A stretch of 64,000 nucleotides of DNA from Aradus depressus (lineage: Eukaryota > Arthropoda > Insecta > Hemiptera > Aradidae). This document shows, one piece after another, positions 49,325 through 59,394 of this stretch. The stretch's first letter is position 1, and each line of letters starts with the position of its first letter. The stretch spans positions 26,173,489 through 26,237,488 of the forward strand of contig OY759224.1 in assembly GCA_963662175.1 (NCBI GenBank). Reading direction: 5' to 3'. Under the pieces are notes generated by a model. That model was given only the letters and a program-made list of their open reading frames with translations. It was not told where the DNA came from and made no database searches. The translations under genes were made by a program, and so were the position numbers.

Positions 49325-49405
49325 TTATAACCAGTAATGCCAATTTGAAATGAATTTGAAAGGGGGTAGGGAGAGTGATCTGTGAAAAAAATTGTTTGTA
49401 TACCA
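49325..49405 (+). repeat. Dispersed repeat D
   Basis: ATAACCAGTAATGCCAATTT, GGGGGTAGGGAGAGTGATCT and TTGTTTGTATACCACAGTTC match 47465 and the - strand at 15560. Confidence 0.65.
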
Positions 49406-49427
49406 CAGTTCAAAATATATATTTTTC

Positions 49428-49512
49428 GAGGGCGCAGGTTTAGACCGCGGGTTCGAAATCCGGCCGAGGCGCTCAGGTTTTTTTCCTGGAAGTGAAAAAA
49501 CCTTGAGATGCC
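49428..49512 (+). mobile_element. SINE-1-related head, variant subfamily
   Basis: B box region GCGGGTTCGAAATCCGGCC, then GCTCAGGTTTTTTTCCTGG and AAGTGAAAAAACCTTGAG. The body resembles 31209-31477 and 56763-56886 more than standard SINE-1. The A box region is damaged. Confidence 0.7.
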
Positions 49513-49803
49513 ATTTTGTAATAAATATATTATTTATATTAATAAATAATAAATGAATTTAAATATCCACACAAGGATTTCGCCAATTTGTAATACTGTT
49601 AATTAATTAACGATAATTAATAAAAATAATTAAATGAAAAAATGTACATTGATAAATATATTGACTGAATTTATTAATGATTAAAAAAAATTAATAATTG
49701 ATGATTAAAAAAATTTAATAAAACATTATTATTTGAGTTAAGTTCTTAAATTTTGAATAAGTAACATCACAAATTGATTCTATGTTAATTCGTACCAATA
49801 AAA
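49513..49803. other. AT-rich, relative of the 216-bp unit
   Basis: 49720-49800 is a diverged copy of the 28881 unit (AAACATTATTATTTGAGTTA). No gene seen. Confidence 0.5.
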
Positions 49804-50297
49804 TATATATGCTACGGGTAAAGTTAGATTAACGGTTAAACCTAGGATACCCGGGTAAACCTAGTAGTACCCGCTGCCGCTTGGTTAAAGTCCGAAATAT
49901 AATTGAAATAGTTCACGTTTCGGGCTTTACCCGGGTAAAGTATATGTTAAAGCTAGAACCTGTTCTACTTCAAATATAGGAACGACGGGAGGGGCAGATA
50001 TATCGACACGCCGGCAAATACGCCCCCAAATTTTGTAATATTTCGATTTATGTTTGTTCTAGGAATTTATGTACCCAGATGAATGATTATCGCTGTTAGA
50101 CAGCTTACAACAATGGAAATTGAGGTGTGGTCGAGCTAATTAATAAGTACCTAATCTTTATAGTGGAACATACGTCCACTAATGGTCTTGTCATTATTAG
50201 TATACCCAACTTTAACCAAGCTGCAGCGGGTACTACTAGGTTTACCCGAGTAATCCTAGGTTAAACTGTTAATCTAACTTTACCCGTAACATATATA
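49804..50297. mobile_element. About 490-bp MITE with about 85-bp TIRs
   Basis: Left ACGGGTAAAGTTAGATTAAC, AACCTAGGATACCCGGGTAA and ACCTAGTAGTACCCGCTGCC are matched inverted at about 50210-50292 with few mismatches. AT-only flanks (ATATATAT) hide the target duplication. The interior repeats TTTACCCGGGTAAAG once more at about 49925. No coding capacity. Confidence 0.88.
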
Positions 50298-50730
50298 TAA
50301 AACAGGATGCCTAAAAAAATAAAATTGTCGGCCATAATCTAATCAGATCTAAGTGTTAACACATGTGACTTCTTCATTCCAAATTTGAAGTTCTTAGCTA
50401 CAATCGTTTTTGCTGTAGAGCGCTTACATCTTTTCAGTCACATACAGACGAACACAACAGGGGGCCTTGAAACGTGAAAATCTGTTGAAAACTCGATCTC
50501 GGATTTTCGGACAGTACTTTCCCTTATACTATAGGTATAAGAAAGTGATGATAACAGTAAAAACTGGTAGTTGGCGATAATTGAATACTAGTGAAAAAAT
50601 AAGAAACCAAATGAGGGGGAGGAAACACACCCTCAAAGGAAACCATAGAAGCACAACAAAAAATCATGGACACGTACCATATGGTAGTGAGCGGGGGTCC
50701 AAGGTCTGTGTTTTCAAAGTCTCTGGAACT

Positions 50731-50767
<37 letters not shown>

Positions 50768-50784
50768 CCACTACTAGACCTATT
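50298..50784. other. Unassigned, T-run at right
   Basis: T-run of about 29 at 50734-50762, just before the SINE at 50785. No gene seen. Confidence 0.4.
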
Positions 50785-50946
50785 GGAGGGCGCCGCTAGC
50801 TCTGTGGTATGCGTGCTTGCTTATTGAGCTCAAGATCGTGGGTTCGAAACCCGGCCGACGGGCCTTAGTTTATTTTATGGAAGGTAAAATAAACTTAAGT
50901 ACGCCGTCCTTTGGATGGGACGTTAAATGATGGTCCCGATCCTTTA
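50785..50946 (+). mobile_element. SINE-1 head fragment
   Basis: GGAGGGCGCCGCTAGCTCTG (altered A box), GTGGGTTCGAAACCCGGCC and TTTGGATGGGACGTTAAATG. It breaks after GGTCCCGATCC. Confidence 0.9.
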
Positions 50947-51179
50947 CTATTAAAAAAATGTAATGTTAAATAAAATAAAAAGATAATTAAAATAATATTT
51001 AAATAAACAAATTATAAATATTAAATATAATTAAATAATTAAATTACCACATTTATAGCTGGCCTTCTACTAAATTTTATTCTACAGTAGTTTCCGAAAA
51101 GGGCCCTAAAAGAAAGTGCACGTATTAAAAAAAAATTAAATTAATAATTATTTAATTTGGATTTCTTCTCAATATAATA
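50947..51179. other. AT-rich unassigned sequence
   Basis: TTAAATAAT-type simple sequence. Nothing else. Confidence 0.35.
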
Positions 51180-51395
51180 ATGAGATGCCATCTTGTTTGT
51201 CTAAATTTGCAAAAATGTTCAATCTAATCCAAAGGTATAAATTAATTAACTTACTGGGTTCACAGGAAAAATGAATAGCATGGAGAACAAATATTGGGTT
51301 TATTTACCTAAACCTACATTTTAAATAAAATCAAAATATCAATATGAAATTACAAGAAAAAATCGTATAAACTAATTACTTAAAATTATATCAAT
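51180..51395 (-). repeat. Dispersed repeat E
   Basis: Inverted relative of 47165-47405: GAGATGCCATCTTGTTTGTC, AATCTAATCCAAAGGTATAA and AACAAATATTGGGTTTATTT. Confidence 0.8.
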
Positions 51396-51844
51396 CTTTT
51401 TTCTGTTTTATAGTGACCACTATATATAATTCTTTTATATTTTGGGCATATATGCATATAAATAAAAAGTACCTTTTCTCTTCTACGTACTTCCAATGTT
51501 ATAATTCTGGCCAATATGCACGGAACATCAGGCCAAGAGGTAAAAAAAAAAAAAAAAAAATGTTATAATTTTCACTCCTAACATTTCCTTTACATCTTCT
51601 CTCATTCAGACTGGTTCACTACACCTTAACCTTAAAAAACATCTCTCTCTCTAGACTGTCCACTTCCACAACACAACTTATATTGTTTCTCCTTATTTAA
51701 AACAGCTGATCGTCGTATTTTGTTCTCCATTCATTGGTTGTATACATTTCGTTTTAAAACAAAATGCGACTTCGTTTTAAAACAAAATGCGACAAAATAG
51801 GACTAATAGTCCATCTTTGTATATTTATTCACTAATTAAGTTAC
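51396..51844. other. Unassigned, with a 24-bp direct repeat
   Basis: TTCGTTTTAAAACAAAATGC occurs twice, 24 bp apart, at about 51748-51794; each copy contains the palindrome GTTTTAAAAC. A-run at 51541-51560. Confidence 0.5.
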
Positions 51845-52010
51845 TTCACTGTTGATTTTCCACGAAATCGGCAGGAGGATAATGGATGTATCGACACGAA
51901 ATTTGTGATGGTTCACTGAGAAAGATCTATCGATTGGTAGAGAGAAAACGTAGTTGGTTTATTTGTTATGGTGAAGTACATTACCATTGATTTACTGACG
52001 ACTACTTTTA
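51845..52010 (+). repeat. REP-A 3' part
   Basis: GGATGTATCGACACGAAATT, GGTAGAGAGAAAACGTAGTT and GTGAAGTACATTACCATTGA. Confidence 0.8.
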
Positions 52011-52299
52011 TTATCCACAGCCCAATACTCATCAAAAAACTTCAAAGAAACGACATTTTAAACAGGAGTTTTGTTTAACTAATTAAACATCAATTAAACA
52101 GATTTAACAATCTGTTATTTAAAGAACTTTATAAATTATGGCTAAATGCCGAAGTTTTATAACTTACCATTTTGTTTTAAAATTTTCATTAAGATAATTA
52201 TTCATTTAATTAAATAATATTTAACAGTCTTCTGATTTCTGTCGTGCTTACTAAATTTTAATATTCATCTGGAGTCCCAACGGGAAATATTCTTATTGA
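52011..52299. other. AT-rich unassigned sequence
   Basis: Nothing recognised. Confidence 0.35.
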
Positions 52300-52440
52300 A
52301 ATAAAAGTCATCATCAGTGGCACATCCTGCATGTTTTTTTAGAAATCACACTACACGGGTAGGATGTGCCACTGATGATGACGCATTTGGATTTAAAGCT
52401 AGTTCTGGTCAAAATATTTTTTGTACATATATGTAATAGT
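52300..52440. repeat. Foldback with CACTGATGATGAC arms
   Basis: GTCATCATCAGTGGCACATC (about 52308) and GATGTGCCACTGATGATGAC (about 52365) are inverted around about 35 bp. The right arm continues GCATTTGGATTTAAAGC, a weak form of the CTGATGA-hairpin-(G)AAA pattern. Confidence 0.8.
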
Positions 52441-52442
52441 TT

Positions 52443-52561
52443 GAGGGCGTGGGTAGCTCAGTGGTTGTCATGCTTGCTTACTGAGGTGAAGGTCGCGGTT
52501 TCGAAACCCGGCCTAAGCCCTTAGTTTAGTTTATCTGGGAGATAAAATATATTAAGCACCA
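52443..52561 (+). mobile_element. SINE-1 head fragment, diverged
   Basis: GAGGGCGTGGGTAGCTCAGT, B box GCGGTTTCGAAACCCGGCC and GTTTAGTTTATCTGGGAG. REP-A starts directly at 52562. Confidence 0.88.
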
Positions 52562-52765
52562 TTCAAAACCCCACAATGACGACACCTATTAATTTTCAGC
52601 GGCATCAGCCGAAGGGAAGCAGAATAGAGGGAGACTCCACTCAAAAAACCCTAATAACTTTAAAGTGAGGATTCAGAAGCCCCTATTAGGGAGAGAGAGC
52701 GAAAACTTAAATTATAAATTCATAGTGAAAAAGTATATTGCCGGTGATTCACCGACTTTATTTTC
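52562..52765 (+). repeat. REP-A copy
   Basis: GACGACACCTATTAATTTTC, GCCGAAGGGAAGCAGAATAG and ATATTGCCGGTGATTCACCG. Confidence 0.88.
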
Positions 52766-52922
52766 TGTAAAATAAATGTGTTTATATATATTTTTTTCTG
52801 TGATTTCAGGTGAGTACTTTCTACATTTTGTCACTAATAATTTTCAAGGATCAGGTTCGTACGAAAATTAATTTGATAGACATAGTGGTGATACACATAA
52901 GTTGAAAGGTACATATAGTATC
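52766..52922. other. Unassigned flank of solo LTR
   Basis: Nothing recognised. Confidence 0.35.
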
Positions 52923-53686
52923 TGTCTACGCACAACGTTCGTAGGCATGGCACTGCTTGACACTGAGTGGACTGTATTCGATGGGGGCTAGTTCATGAAG
53001 AAGCTAACTTATCATAAAATAATGTAAACTGTGTTTCTGTTAATATTTCTTAAACACTATTATGTACTCACGGATAGGTGTAACTCTTGATACTGGATTT
53101 AGCCGCATCTATAAGGTACATAATAAAGGGGGAAATACTGTTATGGAATAAATATATAGTGCCTGGCCAGGCTTATATTATGTAGAACAGGGCGGGCTTG
53201 ACTGCTCGGTTTGTCTATAAGCAAACATAAACGGAGAAAACATAATTAACACATTATGAACGGTTTCCCACGATGGAAACTACATATGAAGCGAGGTATC
53301 ACATGTACTTTCACACAGACTGAGCAACCAATATCTGCACACAATATGACTTGTAAGATCGTACTTCTGTCACGAGAGCTATTTGGGCACTACTGCACAA
53401 CAACACTTGAGCCTAACCACACGGTCAAACTCTGCACACAAAAGCTGATTGCTACGGTCGAACTCTGTACACACGAGCTGACTGCTACGGTCGAACTCTA
53501 TGCACGAGAGCTGACTGCTACGGTCAAACTCTATGCACGAGAACAGCTTAGGTCAACCTACACAAGCTGACGCCGGAGCCGAACTGAGCTGGCGCTGGGG
53601 CCGAACTTGACTCAGAACCTAGTTGGTTAAGAGAGTGGGGATAAGATTTTGCATCCGCCAATCCTTAGCAAATGTAGGCTCAAACA
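52923..53686 (-). mobile_element. Solo LTR, 764 bp, - strand
   Basis: Inverted homologue of the LTR at 59505. On the - strand it begins TGTTTGAGCCTACATTTGC and ends ACGTTGTGCGTAGACA, so it has TG..CA ends. Flanks GTATC and GTACC may be a decayed 5-bp target duplication. The 5' part contains three to four copies of a 31-33-bp repeat (GCTACGGTCGAACTCT, at about 53422-53545) not expanded in the other LTR. A 104-residue + strand frame inside is chance. No internal retrovirus-like genes are nearby. Confidence 0.8.
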
Positions 53687-53768
53687 GTACCCAAGTACTG
53701 ACTAGTGTGGAAAATATTATATATTTAATATAATAATAACAATAAGAGTTTATATTATAAGAAAGTAA

Positions 53769-53920
53769 TATCGCACAGGCTTGAGGCCATCGTTTAACGT
53801 CCCATATGAAGGACGGTGTGCTCATGGTTATTTTACTTACCTCCCAGATAATAAACTAAAAGACCTCTGTCGGGTTCCGAATTTGAGCTCAGTAAACAAC
53901 CACGCTCTACTGGCGCCCTC
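53769..53920 (-). mobile_element. SINE-1 head half, diverged
   Basis: CACAGGCTTGAGGCCATCG, CGTCCCATATGAAGGACGG, GTTCCGAATTTGAGCTCAGT and TGGCGCCCTC. The B box is damaged. Confidence 0.85.
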
Positions 53921-54190
53921 GACAACTGTAATATAAGAAGTATATTATTTTTTAAAGAAAAATAAGAAATAATGAAAATTTAATAAAAGAACAGTAAAGA
54001 AAGAATATTCTTAAAGTAGAAATAAAGAGGCTCTTATATCAAAACCCAATAAAATAAATAAAGACAGAAAGAGAAATATACAAATTGAAATTACAAAGGC
54101 GGAATTTTTATTGAGTGCGATGTTCGTAGAAGGCCCTAGTTGCATACAAATTGGTCATTGGAAAAGTTTTCCAAAAAACAGTGTAATTCT
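53921..54190. other. A-rich unassigned sequence
   Basis: Nothing recognised. Confidence 0.35.
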
Positions 54191-54640
54191 TCTACGTAAC
54201 TAATTAATTAGCTTTCCACTTTCCCTCAGAAACCCTAATAACTGCCGATGTAATGAATTTATCGACATGAAATTTCATATTTGAAGTCAAAATTCATCAG
54301 CTCAAGGGAAGAGGGGTTCAAGAGTCGTGGCTCAGTTCTAAAACCCTAATAACTGCCGATGTAATGAATTTATCGACATGAAATTTCATATTTGAAGTCA
54401 AAATTCATCAGCTCAAGGGAAGAGGGGTTCAAGAGTCGGGGCTCAGTTCTAAAACCCTAATAACTGCCGAGATAGTGAATTTATCGACATGAAAGTCAAC
54501 TGTTGAATAATAGGGAGCGAAAACTTAATTGATTAATTCATTCTGGGTAGTACAAAATTTCGGAAATTATGAAAATTTCGAATATATGACCAATTACATA
54601 ACTTCCCGTATATTTTGTATAGCAGGATAAGTATAATGTC
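54191..54640 (+). repeat. REP-A with internal 111-bp tandem repeat
   Basis: CTAATAACTGCCGATGTAAT starts at 54235, 54346 and 54457 (the third reads GCCGAGATAG), 111 bp apart. The repeated unit includes TCATCAGCTCAAGGGAAGAG. A REP-A 3' end and a reversed head (ACTTCCCGTATATTTTGTAT) follow. Confidence 0.92.
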
Positions 54641-55224
54641 TGGTAGTCCTTTTCGTCTAAGGTACAGAGCCAGCAGGTACTTTCAGGACAAAACTGATAT
54701 CTAAACCCTCCACAAACACAAAACTAATATCTAAACACTCCAAGTAATATCCTAAAATTGCTATTGTAGAGACGAATTTGAGCTAGCAGTCAGAATTTTT
54801 CGATATGGGAGTTTAAGTAAAGATAGTTTTCTTGAAACCCTAAAGTACTGACCAATCGGTAGAGCGAATTATATTTATAATTAATATGGTGTTTATATCC
54901 AGATAGACCAGATGATTCCTCATTGCTGCTACCAAATCACCTCGGAGAGGCCGGATATCAGAAATAGAGAGATTGTCCTGGAAGTAGAGAGGTGGTTTTT
55001 AGTCTGTCCTGTATAATAGACAGAAAAAAGAAACATATTAATTTCCATCTGTTTGAAATCGTTTTTAAATTTTTTGAATGGCATGTCTACGACAGAACAA
55101 TTGTCCGTGGGTGAGAAGCACATTAAATTTCCCTCAGATTTGACATAAAGTAGGCGTCGCACTTATAAACATTTCTATCAACCTACATTGATGAAACCAC
55201 CCTTCTCCTCTGATTAAATAAAAA
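54641..55224. other. Unassigned sequence
   Basis: A 77-residue - strand frame at 54929-55162 (LYVKSEGNLMCFSPTDNCSV, then VDMPFKKFKNDF) has no domain I recognise. It could be a scrap of a real coding region, but I cannot support that. Confidence 0.35.
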
Positions 55225-55375
55225 GCTATACGAAGTAATCGGTCAGAAATTCGATGTTCAGTTTTCATCGGAGAAATCCCTGACACCTATTGATTTTGAA
55301 CCAACTCTGTAGATAGGTTCAGAGAGAGAGCGAAAACTTCGTTGATTAATTGTGCTGGGGAAGAAGATTGCTGGT
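55225..55375 (+). repeat. REP-A, internally deleted
   Basis: GCTATACGAAGTAATCGGTC, CCTGACACCTATTGATTTTG, GAGCGAAAACTTCGTTGATT and GTGCTGGGGAAGAAG. Confidence 0.8.
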
Positions 55376-55584
55376 CGACAAATTATTGTTGGATTTATAT
55401 TATTCTTGATGAGATTGTTCCTTTATATATTTTTGACAATTTTTCTCACTTATTTGGTTCAGCTCTCCGGACAAAGCCTTATACATCTGTTAAGAAGCCT
55501 ACAACATGCTGAGGCGGTAATGAAGTGGGAACGAGGCACTTCCTGATAAAAAAAAAATTGACCACGTTCCCCCCTTCGGGAGCA
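55376..55584. other. Unassigned sequence
   Basis: Nothing recognised. It borders the minisatellite. Confidence 0.3.
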
Positions 55585-56005
55585 GAGAGATGTTTCCAAA
55601 GGAGAGCAGACAGGTTTCCAAAAGGGAGCAGAGAAAGATTTCCAGTAGAAAGTAATGAAGTTTCCAAAAGGGAGGAGAGAGCGGTTTCCAAAAGGGAACA
55701 GAGTGCTGTTTCCAAAAGGGAACTGAGTGCTTCCAAAAAGGTGTTTCCAAAAAGGAGCAGAGAGAGGTTTCCAAAAGGGAGCAATGAAGTTTCCAAAAGA
55801 GAGGAGAGAGCGGTTTCCAAAAGGGAACAGAGTGTTTTTTCCAAAAGGGAACAGAGTGCTGTTTCCAAAAGGGAACTGAGTACTTCCAAAAAGGTGTTTC
55901 CAAAACGGAGCAGAGAGAGGTTTCCAAAAGGGAGGAGAGAGCGGTTTCCAAAAGGAAACTGAGTGCTGTTTCCAAAATGGAACAGAGTGTTGTTTCCAAA
56001 AGCGG
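55585..56005. repeat. 21-24-bp minisatellite, about 18-19 units
   Basis: Unit GTTTCCAAAAGGGA(A/G)CAGAG plus a variable end (AG, TGCT, AATGAA). Higher-order order is visible: a block of about 170 bp (from about 55660 and about 55790) is repeated. Because units are near multiples of three and lack stop codons, frames stay open on both strands (up to 166 residues). They are leucine/glutamate- or lysine/arginine-rich and not convincing proteins. Confidence 0.95.
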
Positions 56006-56021
56006 GCAGAGATGTTATGCT

Positions 56022-56450
56022 TTTACTTCCCCACTATACGAAGCATAGGGGAAGTTACGTAATCTGTCAAAAGTTCGAGGTTGAGTTTTTACGAAAATTT
56101 CATTTTTTCATGGGTTCCGACCCAAAATTGAATTCCAAAATTGAAAAAAAAAAAAAAAAAAAAAACTGTCTGTGAACACGATAACTACCGATAAATGAAA
56201 GTATCGAAATTTTATATGTGTATCCAGAACCCCATAAGGACGACACCTATTAATTTTCAGTCAAATCAACTAATGAGAAGGGGTTGCTTGAGGGGAAGTT
56301 TAACAAAATTACACCAATAATTTCCGATGTAATGAAAGTATTGACATACATTTACTATGTCAACAATTGATGTTTAGCCCGAACGTTCGATTGGTTTTGG
56401 TGGAAGGGCGAAAAGTTTATTGATTAATTCGTTCTGGGGAAGTACAGAAA
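56022..56450 (+). repeat. REP-A, nearly full length, forward
   Basis: CTTCCCCACTATACGAAGCA, GTTACGTAATCTGTCAAAAG, an A-run (56143-56165), CCATAAGGACGACACCTATT, GAACGTTCGATTGGTTTTGG and TTCTGGGGAAGTACAG. It begins immediately after the minisatellite. Confidence 0.92.
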
Positions 56451-56762
56451 AATACACAGAAAATCATGTAAAGAAGTTGCAGATGATAACAGTAAGAGCG
56501 CTATAGCCGGGAAAGCGTTAAAAGCGCGAGCGATTACTCGACCTCTTTGTCTACTTCTTGTCCAGACAAATTCTCCTGATGTGTCTTCACAGACGTGTTC
56601 CATACTCCAGGAATGGTCATTCTCCCCACTTCTACCTACAAATACCGCTGTAAGAACATAATGATGCATTCGTCATCAACATTTTCTTATACACTCAACA
56701 GACAGATGAAGATGATGGTGGTGTTCCTTGAAATATCTGATGTGGTTAACACAAAGTACTTT
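56451..56762. other. Unassigned sequence
   Basis: An 81-residue - strand frame at 56424-56669 has no domain I recognise. Slightly GC-rich. Confidence 0.35.
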
Positions 56763-56886
56763 TAAGGACGCTGGTAGCACAGAGGGCCTATTGAGCTCAA
56801 GGCCGCGGCCGAACCCTTTAGGTTTTTTATCTGTAAGGTGAAAGGGTGAGCACACTGTCCTTCGGATGTGACGTTAACCAATAGCA
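56763..56886 (+). mobile_element. SINE-1-related head, variant
   Basis: GGACGCTGGTAGCACAGAGG, GGCCTATTGAGCTCAAGG, CCTTTAGGTTTTTTATCTG and TGTCCTTCGGATGTGACG. The B box is deleted to GCCGCGGCCGAACC. Confidence 0.8.
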
Positions 56887-57545
56887 CTGTTCAACAAAAA
56901 AAAAATTAAATTAATTTTTCTGGGGTATCATTCTTGATTCTTATGGGTAATTGCCTCCTGGATTCAAATCTGTAATTAGATTTTTCTGTGTCAGACATAG
57001 TTTTGAAGTTACACGCAATTTCAGTTTTTTCAAAATTGTTACACTTCTTATTTCCACGCTGTGTATTTATAAAGGAAAAACATGCAACTATCAATATTTT
57101 AGTCATTTATAAAATTATTTAGAAACATGAAGGAGCCCATAAATTATCATCATTTATTGTACAAAAAAACTTATTTAAGACTAGAAAATATGAAAAAAAT
57201 AATATTTTACCCAATAATTTAAAAGGCTCATTTTTTCTCTCGTTGTATTCAATTTTGCAGTCGCGAATAATGTTCCAGCAGTAGTCAGCAAGCATTGCAG
57301 GCATCCATTTCCGGGATGTCAACTCTTGAATATGAAAACAAATGAAAGACAAAATTCATTGTTGCCAACTGTTGTTATCTTTATCCCAGCCTTAAAAATT
57401 TCCGTTAAATTAGACAAATATTCTCGTATAAATAAAAAACTGCCTGATAGCGAATTTCTGATTTCAGATTTGAATTTCCCACATGAAAGTCCTTCAGAAA
57501 AATGTATTTTCATATAAGAAAATTTACCCTTGTCGAACAATGTGA
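56887..57545. other. Unassigned AT-rich sequence
   Basis: Several 60-77-residue frames on both strands overlap (56906-57540), none with a domain I recognise. It could hold old coding debris. Confidence 0.35.
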
Positions 57546-57795
57546 GCCAGTACGATGTAAGGTATTCGTTAAAGATCCCCTACCTTAGGTGAATAAACCT
57601 AGGTATGTTTCTTAAACTTCTCTGGGATGTTGAAATGTTAATCACAAAGTGTTCATAGTGACCTGAAGAAGGGAAAGTGTCCCGAAATATTGTCAAAAAA
57701 AAAAAGAGAAAACAAAAAGACACCTCTGGAAAAAATGCCGGAAAAATCAACATTTAAACCTAGTTAGGCAAAATTTAGGATTCCCAGAGTAAAGT
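57546..57795 (+). mobile_element. SINE-1 middle fragment, split by FB-1
   Basis: 57546-57605 (GAGCCAGTACGATGTAAGGT, ACCTTAGGTGAATAAA) and 57756-57795 (GGCAAAATTTAGGATTCCC) are one SINE-1 piece with the snapback element between. Confidence 0.85.
57606..57755. mobile_element. Snapback element FB-1, copy 3, one arm deleted
   Basis: Same 5' part (TGTTTCTTAAACTTCTCTGG), then only the right arm: GTTCATAGTGACCTGAAGAA, GGGAAAGTGTCCCGAAATAT, GACACCTCTGG and ATGCCGGAAAAATC. Flanks TAAACCTAGGTA and TAAACCTAGTTA are a 12-bp target duplication with one mismatch. The CTGAAGA-A-hairpin-GAAA motif is intact at 57663-57687. Confidence 0.88.
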
Positions 57796-57819
57796 TAGAT
57801 ATTTTGATTCATGCTCGAA

Positions 57820-57954
57820 CTATATCGTCTACTACCAGTGCGCTCTTTCGTCGCTCTGGTGGACATGAGCCCGACTCTACTGTTGGAGTATTTTTTGCCT
57901 AAATATGTTTATTGACCTAGGATAGGGTCTTTAACGAAGACACGCTCGGGACCA
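57820..57954 (-). mobile_element. SINE-1 3' part, fused to mariner fragment
   Basis: CTACTACCAGTGCGCTCTTT, GTGGACATGAGCCCGACTCT and AGGATAGGGTCTTTAACGA. It ends GCTCGGGACCAT, where transposase sequence begins. Confidence 0.88.
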
Positions 57955-58300
57955 TCATTCCAGTCCATACATTTAACTGACCATGGATTTGACGAAACCA
58001 GAGAGGATTTTCTGCACTCCAGTATTGCATATTATGCATATTTACTGATCCAATATTGGTGAAAGTTGATTCGTCTGAAAACATTGTGTACCGAAAAAAA
58101 TCACAATTAACTTGAACTCGTTCATGCGCCCACTGACAGAATATAACACGGTTATTAAAATCTTCACCAGATGGAGCTTGATGAAGAGAAATACGGTAAG
58201 GGTGAAATTTATGGTTCTTCAATATTTTATGAAAACTACCAACAGAAATCCTAGAACCTTGAGGAATTTTCCGGAACAACTTCGATAAATGTATTGAAGT
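57955..58300 (-). pseudogene. Mariner-family (DD34D-type) transposase, N-terminal part
   Basis: The frame contains LSKLFRKIPQGSRISVGSFH, KILKNHKFHPYRISLHQ (end of the helix-turn-helix DNA-binding region), FCQWAHERVQVNCDFFRYTM and FSDESTFTNIGSVNMHNMQY, then YWSAENPLWFRQ and LNVWTGMM. FSDE.TFTN.G.VN..N..YWS..NP.W and NVW.G are typical of mariner-like transposases found in many insects. FSDE supplies the first catalytic Asp. The second and third acidic residues lie beyond the truncation point, so no activity is possible. The beginning (first helix-turn-helix) is also degraded upstream of 58300. Confidence 0.85.
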
Positions 58301-58617
58301 TGCAGGACATCAATTCGAACATTTACTACAATAAAATTCATTAATATTGGTCTAACAAAAAAATGTCTTATTTAACCTCACCTTAATTTTTCCCAGGAAT
58401 CTAAATATGCAAAAAAAAAAAAATAAATAAATTGACAGTAAAAAAAATTTTTTTTTTTTAAATTCATAAAAACGTTACAAATTTTTATTTGTTTAAAAAT
58501 TAGATTACAGCAATATATGCAGTAAGTTCTGCTCTACATTTTTTGTTTCAAGCTTTTTTTGAGAAAATCATTATTTTTCGAGTTATTTACCTGGGTCAAG
58601 ATAAAATGAACACCCTG
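57955..58617 (-). mobile_element. Mariner-like transposon, 5' half
   Basis: The - strand starts with a probable TIR (CAGGGTGTTCATTTTATC at 58617 downward) beside TA (58618-58619). A 5' UTR of about 300 bp with homopolymer runs follows, then the N-terminal half of a transposase. The 3' half and second TIR are missing; SINE-1 sequence replaces them at 57954. This is a broken junction, not a clean insertion, as no second end is present. Confidence 0.8.
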
Positions 58618-58619
58618 TA

Positions 58620-59394
58620 TATAAAATGAAACACCATTGTTTATTTTTGAAACAGTAACGATTTTAATACATTAATGTGTCATCATCAGTGGGCTTTCAA
58701 CATTTAGTGTGTTGTTCAGACCTGAGCTCAGTAGACTATCACGTTACCTCTGAGTTTCACACCTCAATTTCTGCAAGATATTTTTTATTGGCTTTTTAAA
58801 ATTATTTTATTTAAGGAATCAGTAACAAGAAGGGAAATTATATTTCTTCAGAAAGTCAAACGAATTATGATCGCCTGAAGACCATCGTTCATCGATCCCC
58901 ATCCAGAGACGTTGTTGTATCAAACAAATATGTTGCCAATGATGTCAACTTGTTGACAATGGTTATCAGATTTATACTTACCCTAAGAAACACAAATTTA
59001 TTAATCCCTATGTTCGTGGAAGTAACTTATGAATTCCAATCTCTTGTTCAGTGGATGGGGTTCTACATGGAGGATTAAGAAGTACATTGGTAAGATTGAA
59101 GGGACGATGGAGGTGGGATAAGATGAAGAAGAGAAGCCAGGAGAAAGAGGGTTTACGTTGTTAGAAGATCGTTTGTCATTGAGGGTCAACCATTAGCAAC
59201 GTGGATGGACCAAGCAAAAACTCCCCTACTGGCTTATGTCTAGCGTCTCCCTCCATCTTATCTTCGCACCGTTCGTCTTAGATTCCTCCCTATCTTGACG
59301 TTCTACACTCCCTAAGAAAAGCCTTTATAAAAAAAAAAAAAGTAATGTGTGAGTGATACCCACGACAATAAATATCTTTGGTTTCAAAAATTTG
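58620..59394. other. Unassigned, with CATCATCAGTG block
   Basis: 58676-58700 on the - strand reads CCCACTGATGATGACACATT, related to 52362. The rest, including low-copy sequence at 59000-59330, shows no supported gene (a 62-residue - strand frame at 59001 has no domain). Confidence 0.4.

Noticed and set aside
53256..53570. 104-residue + strand frame with repeated TAVELY-like segments
   Set aside because: It lies antisense within a solo LTR. The repetition comes from the 31-33-bp LTR repeat.
55479..55999. 136- and 166-residue - strand frames and a 145-residue + strand frame
   Set aside because: They are overlapping readings of one minisatellite on both strands, with biased composition and no domain.
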